Assembly (NCBI GenBank): GCA_034770075.1 | Contig: CM068387.1 | Coordinates: forward strand, 79,237,971-79,301,970 | Length of the DNA: 64,000 bases | Origin: Aralia elata | Taxonomy: Eukaryota > Streptophyta > Magnoliopsida > Apiales > Araliaceae | Direction of reading: 5' to 3' | Shown: positions 37,400 through 49,149 of the stretch, piece after piece | Layout: each line of letters begins with the position of its first letter | Numbering within the stretch: the stretch's first letter is position 1 | Position numbers and translations under genes: made by a program | The notes under the pieces: model-generated | What the model was told of the DNA's origin: nothing | Database searches by the model: none | What the model saw: only the letters and a program-made list of their open reading frames with translations

Positions 37400-38970
37400 A
37401 TGATTTTCTATTTTTAAGTATATATATTATTATATTATCCGTTTATAGGATTGAGAGGTCAGCAAAGCAAATGAATCGCACCATATTCTGCGCCCAAATA
37501 CACCTTGGCTCTAGGTATGTTATTAGAATAAATTTATGTACACACATTTAAAGACAAATTTAAATATAAAATAATAATAAATAAAGAGAAACAAAATGTT
37601 ATAAAGAGGAAAAAAAAATATTTTATTATTATTTTATACTTATGGGGTGTTTGTTTAGAGCTGAATGTAGTTGAATGGTTGAATCGGTAAGTGCGTTTGT
37701 TTTTGTCTGAATGGCTGAATCGGTCAGATGGTTGAGCTGAATGGCTAAGTCAGATTTTTTTGGCTGAATGACTGAATGAGTAAAAAAAAAAATTTAAAAT
37801 TAAAACTTTTTTAAAAAATATTAACTATTATATTAAGTAATATTAAATAATTTTACAACAATTTTAAATTTTTTTAGAGGGGTAAAATAATAAAATTATG
37901 TCATTCAAATGTTTCAGACAAGTCAATTATCAAATAATTTTTTTCATTCAAATTTAAATTCATTTAATTTTTATCAAACACCCTCTAATTTTTTAATATA
38001 CATTTTGAGTGTGTAAATAAATACGTCCATGTTATTGTTATTGTAGTACCACTATTAACTTATTAGGATAGATTGTAGCTTGGGTGACTGGGCCCAAACC
38101 CAGGTTTTTAGGAAACTTATATATCGGGCACAAAAATATATATGGGAGCACAATAAATATCATTTCTATGTTTCAATGAAATATATACGTGTGTGTGTAT
38201 ATATCATTGATAATGTTAGATGAATAATTATACTGTCAAAATAATAAGATTATTAAAAGTATAAGATATTGTTAAAATAAACATACAAATGTCGTTAAAT
38301 ATATATTTACTTTGACAACATAAATAATAAATATTAATGTGACATTATCAACACTTATATATCAATAAATATGAAAAAGATAATTAAATTTTTGTCCTAC
38401 ACTAGTGTCAGAGACAGAAAACATTTCATTTTTCTTGTTTCATATCAATAATAGGAGTATCAAAATTTTGTCCCATAATCCTATTATGCAAAAGAAAGAT
38501 ATTGGTATCTTAAAGGAGGATATCAATATCAGTACATATGGGAAAGAAAATCTGATTAACTTTGGCAAACTTTTGTCCTAATATCCTATTTTTCAAAGAA
38601 AATATATAAAAGGATAAACGTCAAAAATTTTGGTCTTCAATGCCCGAGTTGTCAAATTTTACACGCGAACAAGTGTTGGATTAGTGCATCAGCGAGGAAA
38701 CTTCGTGGCCTTGTAACTGAACTTTGGGCAGTTTATTATGTGCTTGCATGGAATTTTGAGGTCAAACTTTGTAAAAATTGTTGCAATTGATGGTAAGTAT
38801 TAATAGAAAGTAGATAAAATCATATACGTTCTACATATTGGATCAAACCCCACCTTATTGTTATTGTGGGTTGGGAATTTAATAGTAGAGGGAAGTTCTC
38901 CTTCTACGTCTATGTCTAGTCTATTATCTTTAGAACAAATTTAAGTAAATTAATAAACTAAGCATGAATA
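37400..38970. other. Intergenic with MITE remnant, no supported gene
   Basis: AT-rich sequence beyond the cysteine synthase promoter. A likely hAT-type MITE spans about 37644-37987, with GGGGTGTTTGTTTAGAGCTG at the left and TTATCAAACACCCTC at the right. It has TGAATGGCTGAATCGGT repeats near its left end. Nothing else is recognised. Confidence 0.5.
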
Positions 38971-38979
38971 GACCAAAGG

Positions 38980-39100
38980 TGATAGCCTAGTGATAGAGAT
39001 TTATGTATTTACTATGTGATTAAAGGTGATAGTCTAGTAATAGAGGTTTCTTCTCCTATCATGCAAACTCACAGGTTCGAGTCTACCCCTAAAAAGAAAA
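38980..39100 (+). mobile_element. tRNA-derived SINE-like sequence
   Basis: GATAGTCTAGTAATAGAGG near 39027 resembles a tRNA A box, and ACAGGTTCGAGTCTACCCC near 39072 is a clear B box about 30 bases later. The A-box part is present twice (first copy AAAGGTGATAGCCTAGTGAT near 38976). An A-rich stretch follows. The layout fits a plant SINE with a partial head duplication. Confidence 0.5.
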
Positions 39101-40223
39101 AGAAGATAAATTTCCCTAAAGTTCCCCTAATTTCTCCTATCCCCTTTCCAAGGTTGTCTTAGACTTTAATATGGAATGTATTCCTATAATGGAATTGTAG
39201 ATAATGGAGTACATTAGGCCCTTACTCTTTAAGTCAGATATACATGGAAAAGTAGTCTCCATTTTACTCGGTAAGTTACCCCAAAGGCTGAGACCAACAA
39301 AGTTAGCTTGTAAAACTTGGCACGGAAATTGCCAGAAAAAGAAAAAAGAGAGATAAGGGCCATACTTCAGCATCTAATGGAGCCTCAAAGCTATCAAAAA
39401 TCTCATATCTTCATTCTAATTTTCTGCATTTCTTGTCCTGTCAGTGATCAAACAGAGGATAAAGTTCCAACCTTTTCACAAACCTCTTTGTAGCAAAAAT
39501 GTATCATTTAAACGGCAATTAAATCAATTAGACTTCTCTACAAAATTTAATGTACTAGGACTATGCAAACTAGATAGCCTCGCACAATTGAACTTCAAAT
39601 GCTGGTTGCTGCCAAAATTTGAGAACCTATTAGCAATTCAGTTGAATTTATACATAAACCCATCACTGGCATATCAAAAAAGGAACTATGCGAGACTAAA
39701 AAAATAGTAGTAGAACTTGAAATTATGAATCAAACTTTGAACATTTGTTCTGTTTAAACAATCTAATTGATAACAAACATGCCTTCACTTGAAAAAAGAT
39801 AGGAATATCTTGACCATAAAAATCCCTTGTTGCTGATAAATCCAACCCTTTCCTATGTATTTTCTCATGTTTTCAAAGAATTCAAACAATTGGATGGTTC
39901 AAACTATATATAGAATAGGATTTTCAGCTTTTATTTCACTCAACACCTTACAAGTGGACAAGGCATTTGTGAACAAATTCTGCATTTCTTCTTGTTCTGA
40001 TTGGTTGCTCAGCCGAAATATGGGAGAAAGTGAGAAACACAAAAAGTAGATATTGATACTGAAAATTCTGTCATCATACCTCTAGCTGTTAATCAACAAG
40101 CTTATATACATATTCTTATTTGGATACTGAAAAGATGATCAAACACCAACGTTTTATGAAGTCTGTAACTGATGTGCAGACAAACTTTTGGACCTGATGG
40201 GCCACTCAATCAGAAAAAAGCTT

Positions 40224-41330
40224 CTAAGCTCTAGGTGCAACGCCAGATTTCTTGAATTTCCTTTGCTTAATCTTTACCTTCACATCAACTCCATTCTTGA
40301 TAATTGACTGAAGTACAATCTGAAGTTTACCCTCCAACTTATCCCCTCTCCTCGGTGTATAGACCACATTATGGATATCATCAGCCAAGGCTCTCTGAGC
40401 TAAAGCCTCACCCACAGCAGCACAAGCAGTAGCATTCCTTGTTGAGCCCAGGTCAAATTTCATGTCCTTAGATATAGAATGTGCCACAGCAACAACATTG
40501 CTAGTTGCTCGGTGCACAATGCAGGCACGCACAGAAGCTTTTGATATGTAAATGTCCAAGCAAAATGGTTCATGATAAGGGGCTGTAAGTTGATTAAAAG
40601 TGGGTGTCCTTTGCTTCTTTTCAACATTAAAACCGTCAATTACATTAAGCGAAGATGTCAGATGGTAATTCTTATCAATTTTATGCAGCCTTCCCCCTCC
40701 AGAGGCATAGTCAATCACATTTTCCTTCTTTTTGCTCTCTTTTCGCTCATCTCTATTCTTAGTAGACTTTTCAGCAACAGAAGCCAGGTCACCCCTTGGG
40801 TTTTCCTTCTTTTTGCTTTCGTTTTGAGTTCCCTTGTTCTTTGAAGATTTCCTCCTATGGAACTCAAAACTATACTCTTCATACTCTTTAGAATCCTTGT
40901 CAAGCTTGTAAAAAAGATTCCCACGAATTCTCATATCTTCAATCTCATCAAAATCCGGGTCCTCCTTATTTGGAGGTACATACTCAACCACCTCATCAAC
41001 CACTTCATTTCTCAAAGCCTTTGCTTGGTTAGTACCTCTCCATGCATCTGCTAAACCCGTGGAAACCCGCCAAGTTTCATTATCAACGAGCTCAATCTTG
41101 TAATCATTCACATGATCCCCACTGTTGGATAACAACGGCGAAAGATGAAGGCTGCTGTCATAATTTACAGAAGCAGCCCCCCTGTTTTCACCTGATGAAA
41201 ATTGGGTTGCTTCATTTTCAAAGCCAACAACTGCCGAGGCCCTCAAAGAAAAACTACATGTCCTCCAAAGAAAATGAGGATTCACCAATGATGTGAAGGA
41301 TTTGCCTCTTCTTAAGAACATAAATGTCAT
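40224..41330 (-). CDS. Ribosomal L18p/L5e (uL18-like) family protein, organelle type
   Basis: A single coding exon of 368 codons. The uL18-like domain is the last 115 residues or so, with PFCLDIYISKASVRACIVHR, VVAVAHSISKDMKFDLGS, TACAAVGEALAQRALADD and YTPRRGDKLEGKLQIVLQSI. Bacterial-type uL18 binds 5S rRNA and is only about 120 residues long. The first 250 residues are a plant-specific extension. They begin with a basic, Ser-rich segment like a mitochondrial presequence (LRRGKSF, FLWRTCSFSLRAS) and continue with an acidic and Lys-rich low-complexity part containing KESKKKEN-type repeats. I recall that some Arabidopsis uL18-like proteins act in organelle intron splicing instead of in the ribosome, so that role is possible. 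Start: first Met, directly before the presequence-like part. Confidence 0.88.
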   Translation of the reverse strand: MTFMFLRRGKSFTSLVNPHFLWRTCSFSLRASAVVGFENEATQFSSGENRGAASVNYDSSLHLSPLLSNSGDHVNDYKIELVDNETWRVSTGLADAWRGTNQAKALRNEVVDEVVEYVPPNKEDPDFDEIEDMRIRGNLFYKLDKDSKEYEEYSFEFHRRKSSKNKGTQNESKKKENPRGDLASVAEKSTKNRDERKESKKKENVIDYASGGGRLHKIDKNYHLTSSLNVIDGFNVEKKQRTPTFNQLTAPYHEPFCLDIYISKASVRACIVHRATSNVVAVAHSISKDMKFDLGSTRNATACAAVGEALAQRALADDIHNVVYTPRRGDKLEGKLQIVLQSIIKNGVDVKVKIKQRKFKKSGVAPRA

Positions 41331-41339
41331 TTAATTCAG

Positions 41340-43080
41340 TGCAGGCTGTATAGATAGGCAGTGGGTTTAAAGCTTTAGGGGTCATTAACAGTTACTAATC
41401 TTACAAGAATCATTAAGCTGAGCTCGGTAAGGCTTAAAGTAAAAGACCGTGTAACTGGTGTAAGTAACAAAGTTCGTTGGGGCAAATCATCAAACAGTCG
41501 GAGTGTGAAAGTAGATTTCATGAATATTACCTCTATTCTAATTACTGGAATTCAGCACAAAGAATACCTCAAATCCACAGACTTATCTTAATTTGTTTGG
41601 ATAAATTAAAAAAAAAAATAGGAGAAGAAAGATAATTACTCCCTTATCTTTGTGCAAGGTGAAGAAATAGTGGTGAAAGGGAAAGAACACTACTGTATAA
41701 GCCGAGTCTAAATTTTAGAGAGAACAATGCTATACGGACCGGGTCGTTAATCTCATTGCTCAAATTATTAACCCACGTAAACTAAATCAGCATAAAAGGG
41801 CTTTTAACATATCAGTGGGCCTACTGGCGCACAAATTTGGTCTATAATCTCATGCTCAAACCATTTCCCTACAAGTATATATAAATAAAATGACAATAAT
41901 AGAATGTACTTTCTAATAAGAGTATGCAAAAGTTGTCAGCGGAATTATGACTGTGATATACGTGTATATATAGGATATAATAAATAGTAATTAAGAAAGA
42001 TCTTACTTTAATTTATTCTATCTTATCGCATATACTTTCACGTTGATCGAAATTCAATTTCGTCAAACATTTGTCGACATATAATATCATTTTTCTTCTA
42101 ATAATAAAGTTGTAAATCTCTAATCCCCGTGTAACCAACTCCCAACTCATTCAACATATTATAATTAATAAATTATGATATTTTTTAAATTTTTGCAGAG
42201 CTCATGTTGTACAAATTATAAGAATAAGAGTATTTATATAGTAAGTATTTATACATTATACATGTATTTATTGTGAAGGAACCTGAATTACTATATTAGA
42301 TCACGACTTACTAAAATGCAGCACGACTTATTTATACGGGGAATGCTACCAATAAATATGTGACAAAATTATATAGTGAATGCTATCAATAAATAATGTG
42401 ACAAAATTAGATTGTTACTAATGTAAAAGTCTATAATACGATAAAATAAATTAAAGTGAAATTATTTATATATACACATATGTTGCAATTATAATTCAAC
42501 TGAAATTTTTTGCGATACATAATTGAGCTCTAATTATACCATCAATTTTGGCATTACAAATGAGAGCAAAAAATTCGACACTATTATATTACCACATGTA
42601 GACCGAGCTAAAAGAGGACACCAAATGTACCACCTAACATCATCTCTCCTGTTAAAAAACCCTTAGAATGTACGTACGATTTTGGATAAAATAAGATACC
42701 ATCAGTTCTTTATCACATGACCTCTCGACTCCAGGAGCCACCCTACAAAATCAATGAAATCTGTTTCCAAATCGAAGCAGATATTTGAAGGAGAAACACA
42801 AGCAAAAACAGCTTCAGTAAGAAACCTAATATCACCGGTGGAACCCGGAGTTCTTTTTTGTAAAGTAGCATTCTTAATTACTTTTCACATTCACCTAATA
42901 TTAGAAGTTTAATCAACATTAGAAATACATCTGCCCTTGACAACGCAAGCAGCAGAGAACAGGTCAGAAAAAGGATTAACACACACATCGCTACCATTAA
43001 AAGGTTAGTGATTACAAAGCCATTAAGAAAGAGATTAGGGTAGGGTCATCATATCAGTGTCACCATTTTTCAAAGACCAG
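41340..43080. other. Intergenic between uL18-like and FRL4, no supported gene
   Basis: Contains the uL18-like promoter side and the FRL4 3' flank. A short near-duplication of GACAAAATTA with AGTGAATGCTA context lies at about 42350-42410. No gene or clear transposon is seen. Confidence 0.5.
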
Positions 43081-43086
43081 TCCTGT

Positions 43087-46000
43087 CTATCGGTAGTAAG
43101 CTTGCTGATAAGCTGGTGCCATGCCATTTCCATAGCCTCCATATGCAGGGTAGCTCACTGGAACTCCTGGATATGATCCCGCTAGAGGAGGAGATGCTGC
43201 CTCGGGTGAGTATACATAATGGCTGGCTGGTGGGCTCCTGCTGCCATGCCCATACATTGGGGGTGCCACCTGGTATTGTGGAATCCCAGCAGGGTACTGG
43301 GTGTGCGATGGAGACCTGGCAAATGTGTGAGCTGCTGGGAAAGATGATACATAGGCATTTGTCAACCGGCCAGCCTTGGCTGGAGGCATGGGCCCTCCAT
43401 TGCTGGCTCGCGTTCGTTTGTTGGCAGGGACTGCAGCTGGCCTTTTCTTTTCACTCTTGACCTTCTCCAATTGTTCGAGGCGTTTCTTCAGGTTCTCTGG
43501 AGGGAATTCAGCCTCAAGTTTATACTCTTCAATGCACTTGACGACAGCACGTAGTGCAGACTGCTCTTTTCGTGCAGCTAGGTGCTGTAAAAACACCCAA
43601 AAGAAAAAAAAAAAGGAGAGGGTGGGAAACCTCATAGTTAGATCCTGTATTCCATTCATGCCAAAATAGCAACACATATATGTTAAAATCTGCACAGAAT
43701 TTGTGATAAATATAGTTCGCTAAGAAGTTTATACCCTGCAAGCCACTTACTGCCAATATAAGATAAAATGCACGTGATAGGATCAATCAGATATCTCAGA
43801 AGCAGAATCTCAGAGCTACAAATGCTGTACAGCAGGAAAACATGATAACAAGACCTAACAAGGTAATCACAAATATTATGGCATGTATGACTTTCCAATC
43901 GCAGTTAATGGTTTTTTTCCATAGAAAACACAGTGGTGTAGTCTAATTAAGTCAAAGTTTTAGATAATAGGAAGGCAAATCATTACGGTGTAGTCTATTT
44001 AAAACAGTTTAGATAATAGGACACCAAAACACCAGTGTAGTCTATTTAAGACAGTGTTAAGATAATAGGAAGTCGAGCCACTAGGCATGAAATTAAACAT
44101 AAACAAAAGGAATAATTTATGACAATGATAGCACCACCACCATTAGAACCAAACTCTAGCAGAAAGAAGAGGATTTAATTTCTTCATTTTGTTATTTTTG
44201 TGTGTTTGTGTTTGTTTGGGGGAGGGGGGGGGGGGGGGAGGGGGGGGAGGGGTGGGGGAACACATTACATTTAAACAACGGAAAAACAATTACGGAGGGG
44301 GGATCAAGTTCAAAGAGTTTAATACATACTGCAGCTCGGCCAGAATTATTAGGATCCTCCAAAATAGAAGTTGCAGCCTTTTTAGCATCCTTCAGAAAGG
44401 CTTTCAGCAGTGGAACAGGGGGAAATTTGTCCACAAGGCCAACTTCATAAGTGAAATGTACAGCATCAACCTGTTGTCCCCTGCTAATTAATTCTTCAAT
44501 CATATCTGTGGAAAAGAGAAGCACACTTGATTAGACATTCCAACTGTTACAAGATAAACTTAACATGTCAGATAGACTATGAAAACAACTTAATAACATA
44601 CTCATGAAATAGGCTGCACAACAAATTTTTGTTATTATAATTTAATTATTTAAAAAAAAATCATTGAATATCGAATCAAATAATGTATGCTTCATGGCCA
44701 CATCTTTTCATTTCACCTACCAAAGCTATCTATCAATGAATAGTTGGTAGCTAAAATATCTTTTTCTCCATGAGCAGTAGGCTATGGGGGACTAGGAAGC
44801 ATTGGGCAAATGAGTATTATTCAAATATTTCAAACAAAGATTGAGAATGAAAAACCTTTCAAAGCTCAATAAATTTGTCATCAGCAGAAAGGCATCTTGT
44901 TTCTAGCATAATACAAATAACATTTTGTATATTTTATCTATTCTAACAACAATAAGAAAATATAAAATTTGAAAATATAAACTAAAGATCAATATGCCAA
45001 AAACTGAAACAGTGAATAGAGCTACAAGTAATTTTGAAACTTTAAATCTACGTGTCAGATATTCAGAAAATGGAGTTGCCTAAGTAATGGTTTTAAAAAG
45101 ACTTCACTAAAAAAATTACATTATATATGGAATGCACTAGCAGAAAAAAAACTATAATAAAACAAACTAAAAAGTACTCAAAATACTAGTTTATCAAAAA
45201 TTGAAAAGGCAACTCGCAATGCATTCATTATCATGCATTACACATTAATTAGACCTTAAGTTCTAAATACAAGTTTTATGCATCTAAAAAATGCCAAAAC
45301 CTCTTTTGCTTGCTCAGATATTGAAAAAGGAAAAATGGGGTTGGGGGGGGGGGGGGGGAGAAGAAGGTTAAAACCTACAAATATTTAAAAGCTTTCTTTA
45401 ATCATGAGTCCAAAACATATCACAATGTATTTTATAATATAATAGTTGTTCTTAATAATATCAAAAAGATAAAAACCAATATCACTGCAGACACTGTATA
45501 ATATCATTGAGATAAGTCTTAACATAACATCTTTTAATAGAAAATATATTTTATCTAACATATCTCATGGAGGGTAAATGAGCATAGCTATGATTCAAAG
45601 CCCATTCTTTGAAATAGTGTCATTCAGCTGACACACAACACTGCCATCGCCTTGTTGCAACCAATCATGCCCTGCCAACTAGCACGAGAGCCACCAAATC
45701 ATCATTTCACATTATTTATTTCAAACTGTTACCCATTATCAACAAACTAACATTATGACCTAAGAATAACAATAGAACAGTACAACAGAAACATTGTCAT
45801 CTGCAATGCCCTTACAACTAGCACAAGAGCCACCAAAGCATAGTGATACCCATTATCAACAAAATAACATTTCAAAACGACCTAAGAATAACAATGAAAC
45901 AGTACCATAGAAAGATATATAAGACAGAACATTGTCAAACCTATTTTTTCAAATTCAGAACTAAAAAACATACATATACAGTTTTGTTGATTTAGTTTAG

Positions 46001-47731
46001 TTGAATAGGTATATTTTAATATGCACTATTTTTAACATGCAAAATATAAGAAAAGTGAGCTATCCATAATCTTCAACAGTGGTTTACTACCCACTAAGGC
46101 AACTGGCTGCGAATAAGATTATTCACCTAGGCAGGCAACTAGATGTTGACTTACAATGACCAGGTGGATGCCTACAGATATCCATGTTTTAAAGTCAAAG
46201 ATATACAGCTAAGAAGTAAGAACCCATGTAGGTGCCTGAACTTGGGACCATAGCGTCTACGTCATCCAAGCACCCATCAAATGATGTTAAAAATACTTTG
46301 TAGTATTAAGCATCTAGTGGATTACTAATATTCCTTCATTCCCGTCTCTGGACTCGTTATAAATTTAAGTAGTTAATCTGCTTGAATATAGCGATCAAGT
46401 GCGAACAGAGTTACAGATCCAACAGCAAATGCAAAATCTTAGATGCTACCAAGACTTAAGTGAGTGGACCATGTACCCTTAACCTAAGACATATTTCAAT
46501 ATTCAAGATAGCAGCCAAAAGGAATCCACTGATAAGTGCAGATAGCATCGAATTTGGCCAGCGGTAAATGATGAAGATAGTCTTGAGCTACTATTACGGC
46601 CTAAAATTGTCCGTGTTCAGCTCCTCACTCCAGTCATTTACTGGAATTAATATAACTGCTCATTTAAGAAGGATAGTTCATCAAAATTCAATCTTTTCTT
46701 TTAAAATGCCTTTTGCTTACAGAAACCCATGTTCGTTGAAGATATTTTTTAAGATTCAAGTCTAGATATTTATAACACCTCAAGATAACAAACAATTTCA
46801 AATTAAAGCAATTATTAAAATTAAGTAAATTAAAGCTTTCAAATATACCAGGCATCTTATGACCCAATCCAAGCGAAACCGCAAGCTTGGGCATTTGCTT
46901 CCGCCAAGCTGAACCAACAACAAGCTTCCTATACAAATCAAGATCCTCCTTTTTGACAATCCCAAAAGTCACCAAATGCTGCAAAAAAGTATGCACGTCC
47001 GGCGTCTTGACATTCTCAATTCCTCCACGCTGGTCCAAACTCGCCTTCCACGTCTCAGCAATCTGCTTTGCATTCTCCTTAACCTTTGGCGTCACCAGTA
47101 GCCGCGAGTTCCCCAGAATCGGATCCACCACTACTGGAATCAACGATTCCAGCACCAAAACACAAGCCCACCCCAAGTCATTCAGTCTCTCACTCTTGTT
47201 CTCCCTCTTATCCTCTGGAAATACCTCCGATATCGCTTCCAAGACAAACCTTGCCGGATCAACGCAGTCAGCTAAGGCCGTCGAAATCTGAGCCCTAATC
47301 GATTCCAATTCCTTCTTCCTCACTGTTATAAACCTCCAAAACCCTAGAGAGTCCATTTTCGTGCAAAATGACCGGAGCCTTTGCAGTAAACCCTCGGAAT
47401 CGTCGACTTCAGGTACTTCATCGTTCTCAGCCGAGCTTAGCGCTGCTGCTTTGCGCTTTTCAACGGTTTCAAGAGCTATTGAGATGGAATTGACGAGGCT
47501 GAGCTCGCGAGTCTCGAGATTTTTCAGAGATAGACTGGTTTCGGAGTCCAATTTCTCGATTTTGGACTTGATGGCGTCAGATTTCTTCTTGATGTCTTGC
47601 TCGAGAGAGGTGAAGTGATCGGAGAGTTCCTTCCAGAGTAGAGTGCAGCTGGTCATGAGAGAGGTTTGCCTCTGGAACTCGTCAAAGCTCGGCGGCTGAG
47701 TCAACTCGCCGGGATCGGCGATTGAACCCAT
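43087..47731 (-). CDS. FRL4: FRIGIDA-like protein 4 (FRL4 type)
   Basis: Three exons, 46849-47731, 44330-44505 and 43087-43584, join in phase to give about 518 residues. The FRIGIDA domain spans roughly residues 110-390 and includes DSEGLLQRLRSFCTKMDSLG, WACVLVLESLIPVV, HTFLQHLVTFGIVKKEDLDL and DMIEELISRGQQVDAVHFTY. A coiled coil near residues 30-95 precedes it. The C-terminal part is basic, then rich in Pro, Tyr and Gly (SYPAYGGYGNGMAPAYQQ). FRIGIDA relatives act as scaffolds in chromatin-linked control of flowering; for the FRL4 group the role is less clear. An in-frame Met 13 codons upstream (47770) exists, but MGSIADPGELTQP matches the family start, so 47731 is chosen. Introns 1 and 2 hold G-runs and tandem duplications. 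Confidence 0.93.
43936..44074. repeat. Three tandem units of about 50 bp in FRL4 intron 2
   Basis: GTGTAGTCTA starts units at about 43936, 43988 and 44035, each followed by a stretch like TTTAGATAATAGGA. The units differ by small indels. Confidence 0.75.
44218..44258. repeat. Long interrupted G-run in FRL4 intron 2
   Basis: About 40 bases are almost all G on the plus strand, broken by single A or T bases, so the gene strand is C-rich. It lies about 70 bases from the exon 2 donor on the gene strand and could form G-quadruplexes on the non-gene strand. Confidence 0.8.
45343..45358. repeat. G16 run in FRL4 intron 1
   Basis: Sixteen G in a row on the plus strand, preceded by TGGGGTT. Like the other two G-runs in the window it lies in an intron of a minus-strand gene. 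Length may be affected by assembly or sequencing. Confidence 0.8.
45669..45912. repeat. Imperfect tandem duplication in FRL4 intron 1
   Basis: Two units share CAACTAGCAC.AGAGCCACCAAA, then ACCCATTATCAACAAA.TAACAT, then GACCTAAGAATAACAAT and AACAGTACAA/C. The first starts near 45672 and the second near 45813. The second unit lacks about 35 bases present in the first. Confidence 0.7.
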
Positions 47732-47779
47732 TGTGTCCGAGTCACTGTGAAAGTTTGATACAGTAACCAAAGAGAAAAC

Positions 47780-48320
47780 CTAAAATTTTAGGAGAGAGAA
47801 AATGATGGAGAGAGAGAGAGAAATGGAGTAGTGTGGGTGGGATGTTGGTGGTGGCGATAAAGGCAGGTTGAAGTGAATGAAAAGGACGGGGTGATGACGT
47901 GGACGGGGTTTAGTGCGCCACGTGTGACGCCGTCTGACATAAAGGTTGGACAGGTAGGTTATAGGATGCGCGGGGAGTGCGTAGGATAAGAGAATAGAGA
48001 GGGCCGTGTTTGATTGGCTGGCCAAATTAGATAAGATCCAAAATTATTCATAGGAACCGCCGAACTGGAAGTCAATAAACCGAACCGATTTTCTTTCAAC
48101 GGTTTGGAGCTCATTTATTGACTATTGTGCAAGGAATATTTATTTTTGTTTGAATAACATTTTAATATGTTTCAATTTCTTTTTTAAGTTGATAAAAATA
48201 TTTTTACATTCACATTAAACTATAATTTCACTCTACATTTTCTCGTCAATTATATAACAATAATTTTTAGATTGTTCATTATTCATTCATTCTACATCTA
48301 AATATTCATTTATTTCGATT
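47780..48320. other. FRL4 leader and promoter region
   Basis: GA-rich tract near 47795-47825 (plus strand) lies just upstream of the FRL4 start. A G-box-like GCCACGTGTGACG lies at 47928-47940. No other gene is seen. Confidence 0.5.
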
Positions 48321-48324
48321 CAGA

Positions 48325-48610
48325 CATGCGTTTAGATTAAAAAAATAAAATGGATGAATGAATGAAATAATTTTTAAATATTTTAAATGTATGTTTGGTT
48401 ATTAGTAATGGTGAATGGTGTAATATGATGATAAAATTATCACATATTGTAATAGATTTTATTCTACCACTTTCTACGTATAATAAAAATTAAGTGGATG
48501 GAATGAATTTTCATTCTATCGAAATGATCTATCATTCAGATAATCATCAAATACACTATTTTTCATTGTATTCATTCCTCCATTTTATTCACTCAATTCA
48601 AACGTAGGCA
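48325..48610. mobile_element. MITE with GCGTTTA ends (hAT-like)
   Basis: The left end has ATGCGTTTAGATT and AATAAAATGGATGAATGAAT. The right end on the minus strand has TACGTTTGAATT and AATAAAATGGAGGAATGAAT. The interior is AT-rich. Superfamily is a guess. Confidence 0.6.
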
Positions 48611-48885
48611 GTGATTTAATCAAGAAAAATAACACCTAAGGTTCCCTTTTTGTTAAGAGACATATATTTAAAAAAAAAATAGTATTTGACTTTCATTAAG
48701 AAAAATGGGTCAACAAACAATATTTTTTTGTCAACTAAATGTCCTTTTATTATTCTTTAATTGCTCCTAGGAAATAGCATATGAATTTGAAAAATATAAG
48801 TTATTTTTCATGGCAATATTATATCTCTTTCCCTCTCTTCCTTCAGTAACATTGATCACTCTTTTTCTTATGTCATTTTCTGTGT

Positions 48886-49147
48886 TACTCCTTTCGTCCT
48901 AAATTAATTACTCAATTTTGACTTTTTTAAATCAAATTGACTATTTTTAAAATTAATAATTAAGCATATATAAATATATTTTTAAAATTATAAAATTTGG
49001 GGTTAATAATAAATTGTATATACTTTCTTTTGATTATAATCTATTCACCTATATTTTAGTAAAAAAAATAAAAAAAATAGTTTTAAAAATAGTCAATTTG
49101 ACTTTAAAAAGTCAAAACTGAACAATTAATTTGGGACGGAGGGAGTA
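48886..49147. mobile_element. Stowaway MITE, 262-bp family, copy C
   Basis: Ends read TACTCCTTTCGTCCTAAATT and AATTTGGGACGGAGGGAGTA with TA borders. The interior includes TTTTTAAATCAAATTGACTA and GCATATATAAATATATTTTT, matching copies B and D closely. Confidence 0.88.
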
Positions 49148-49149
49148 TC

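Noticed and set aside
39444..40049. Plus-strand open frames between cysteine synthase and uL18-like gene
   Set aside because: No motif, no codon character and no splice partner; they are likely chance.
43585..43898. Upstream extension of the last FRL4 exon
   Set aside because: The frame stays open by chance into the intron. The TTTTTACAG acceptor at 43585 and the HLAARKEQSALRAV start match the family exon border.
44189..44524. Extended open frames across the G-rich tract
   Set aside because: They run through the FRL4 exon 2 donor into low-complexity intron; only 44330-44505 is coding.
47732..47770. Upstream Met as the FRL4 start
   Set aside because: The 13 extra residues have no family match, while the Met at 47731 gives the conserved MGSIADPGEL start.
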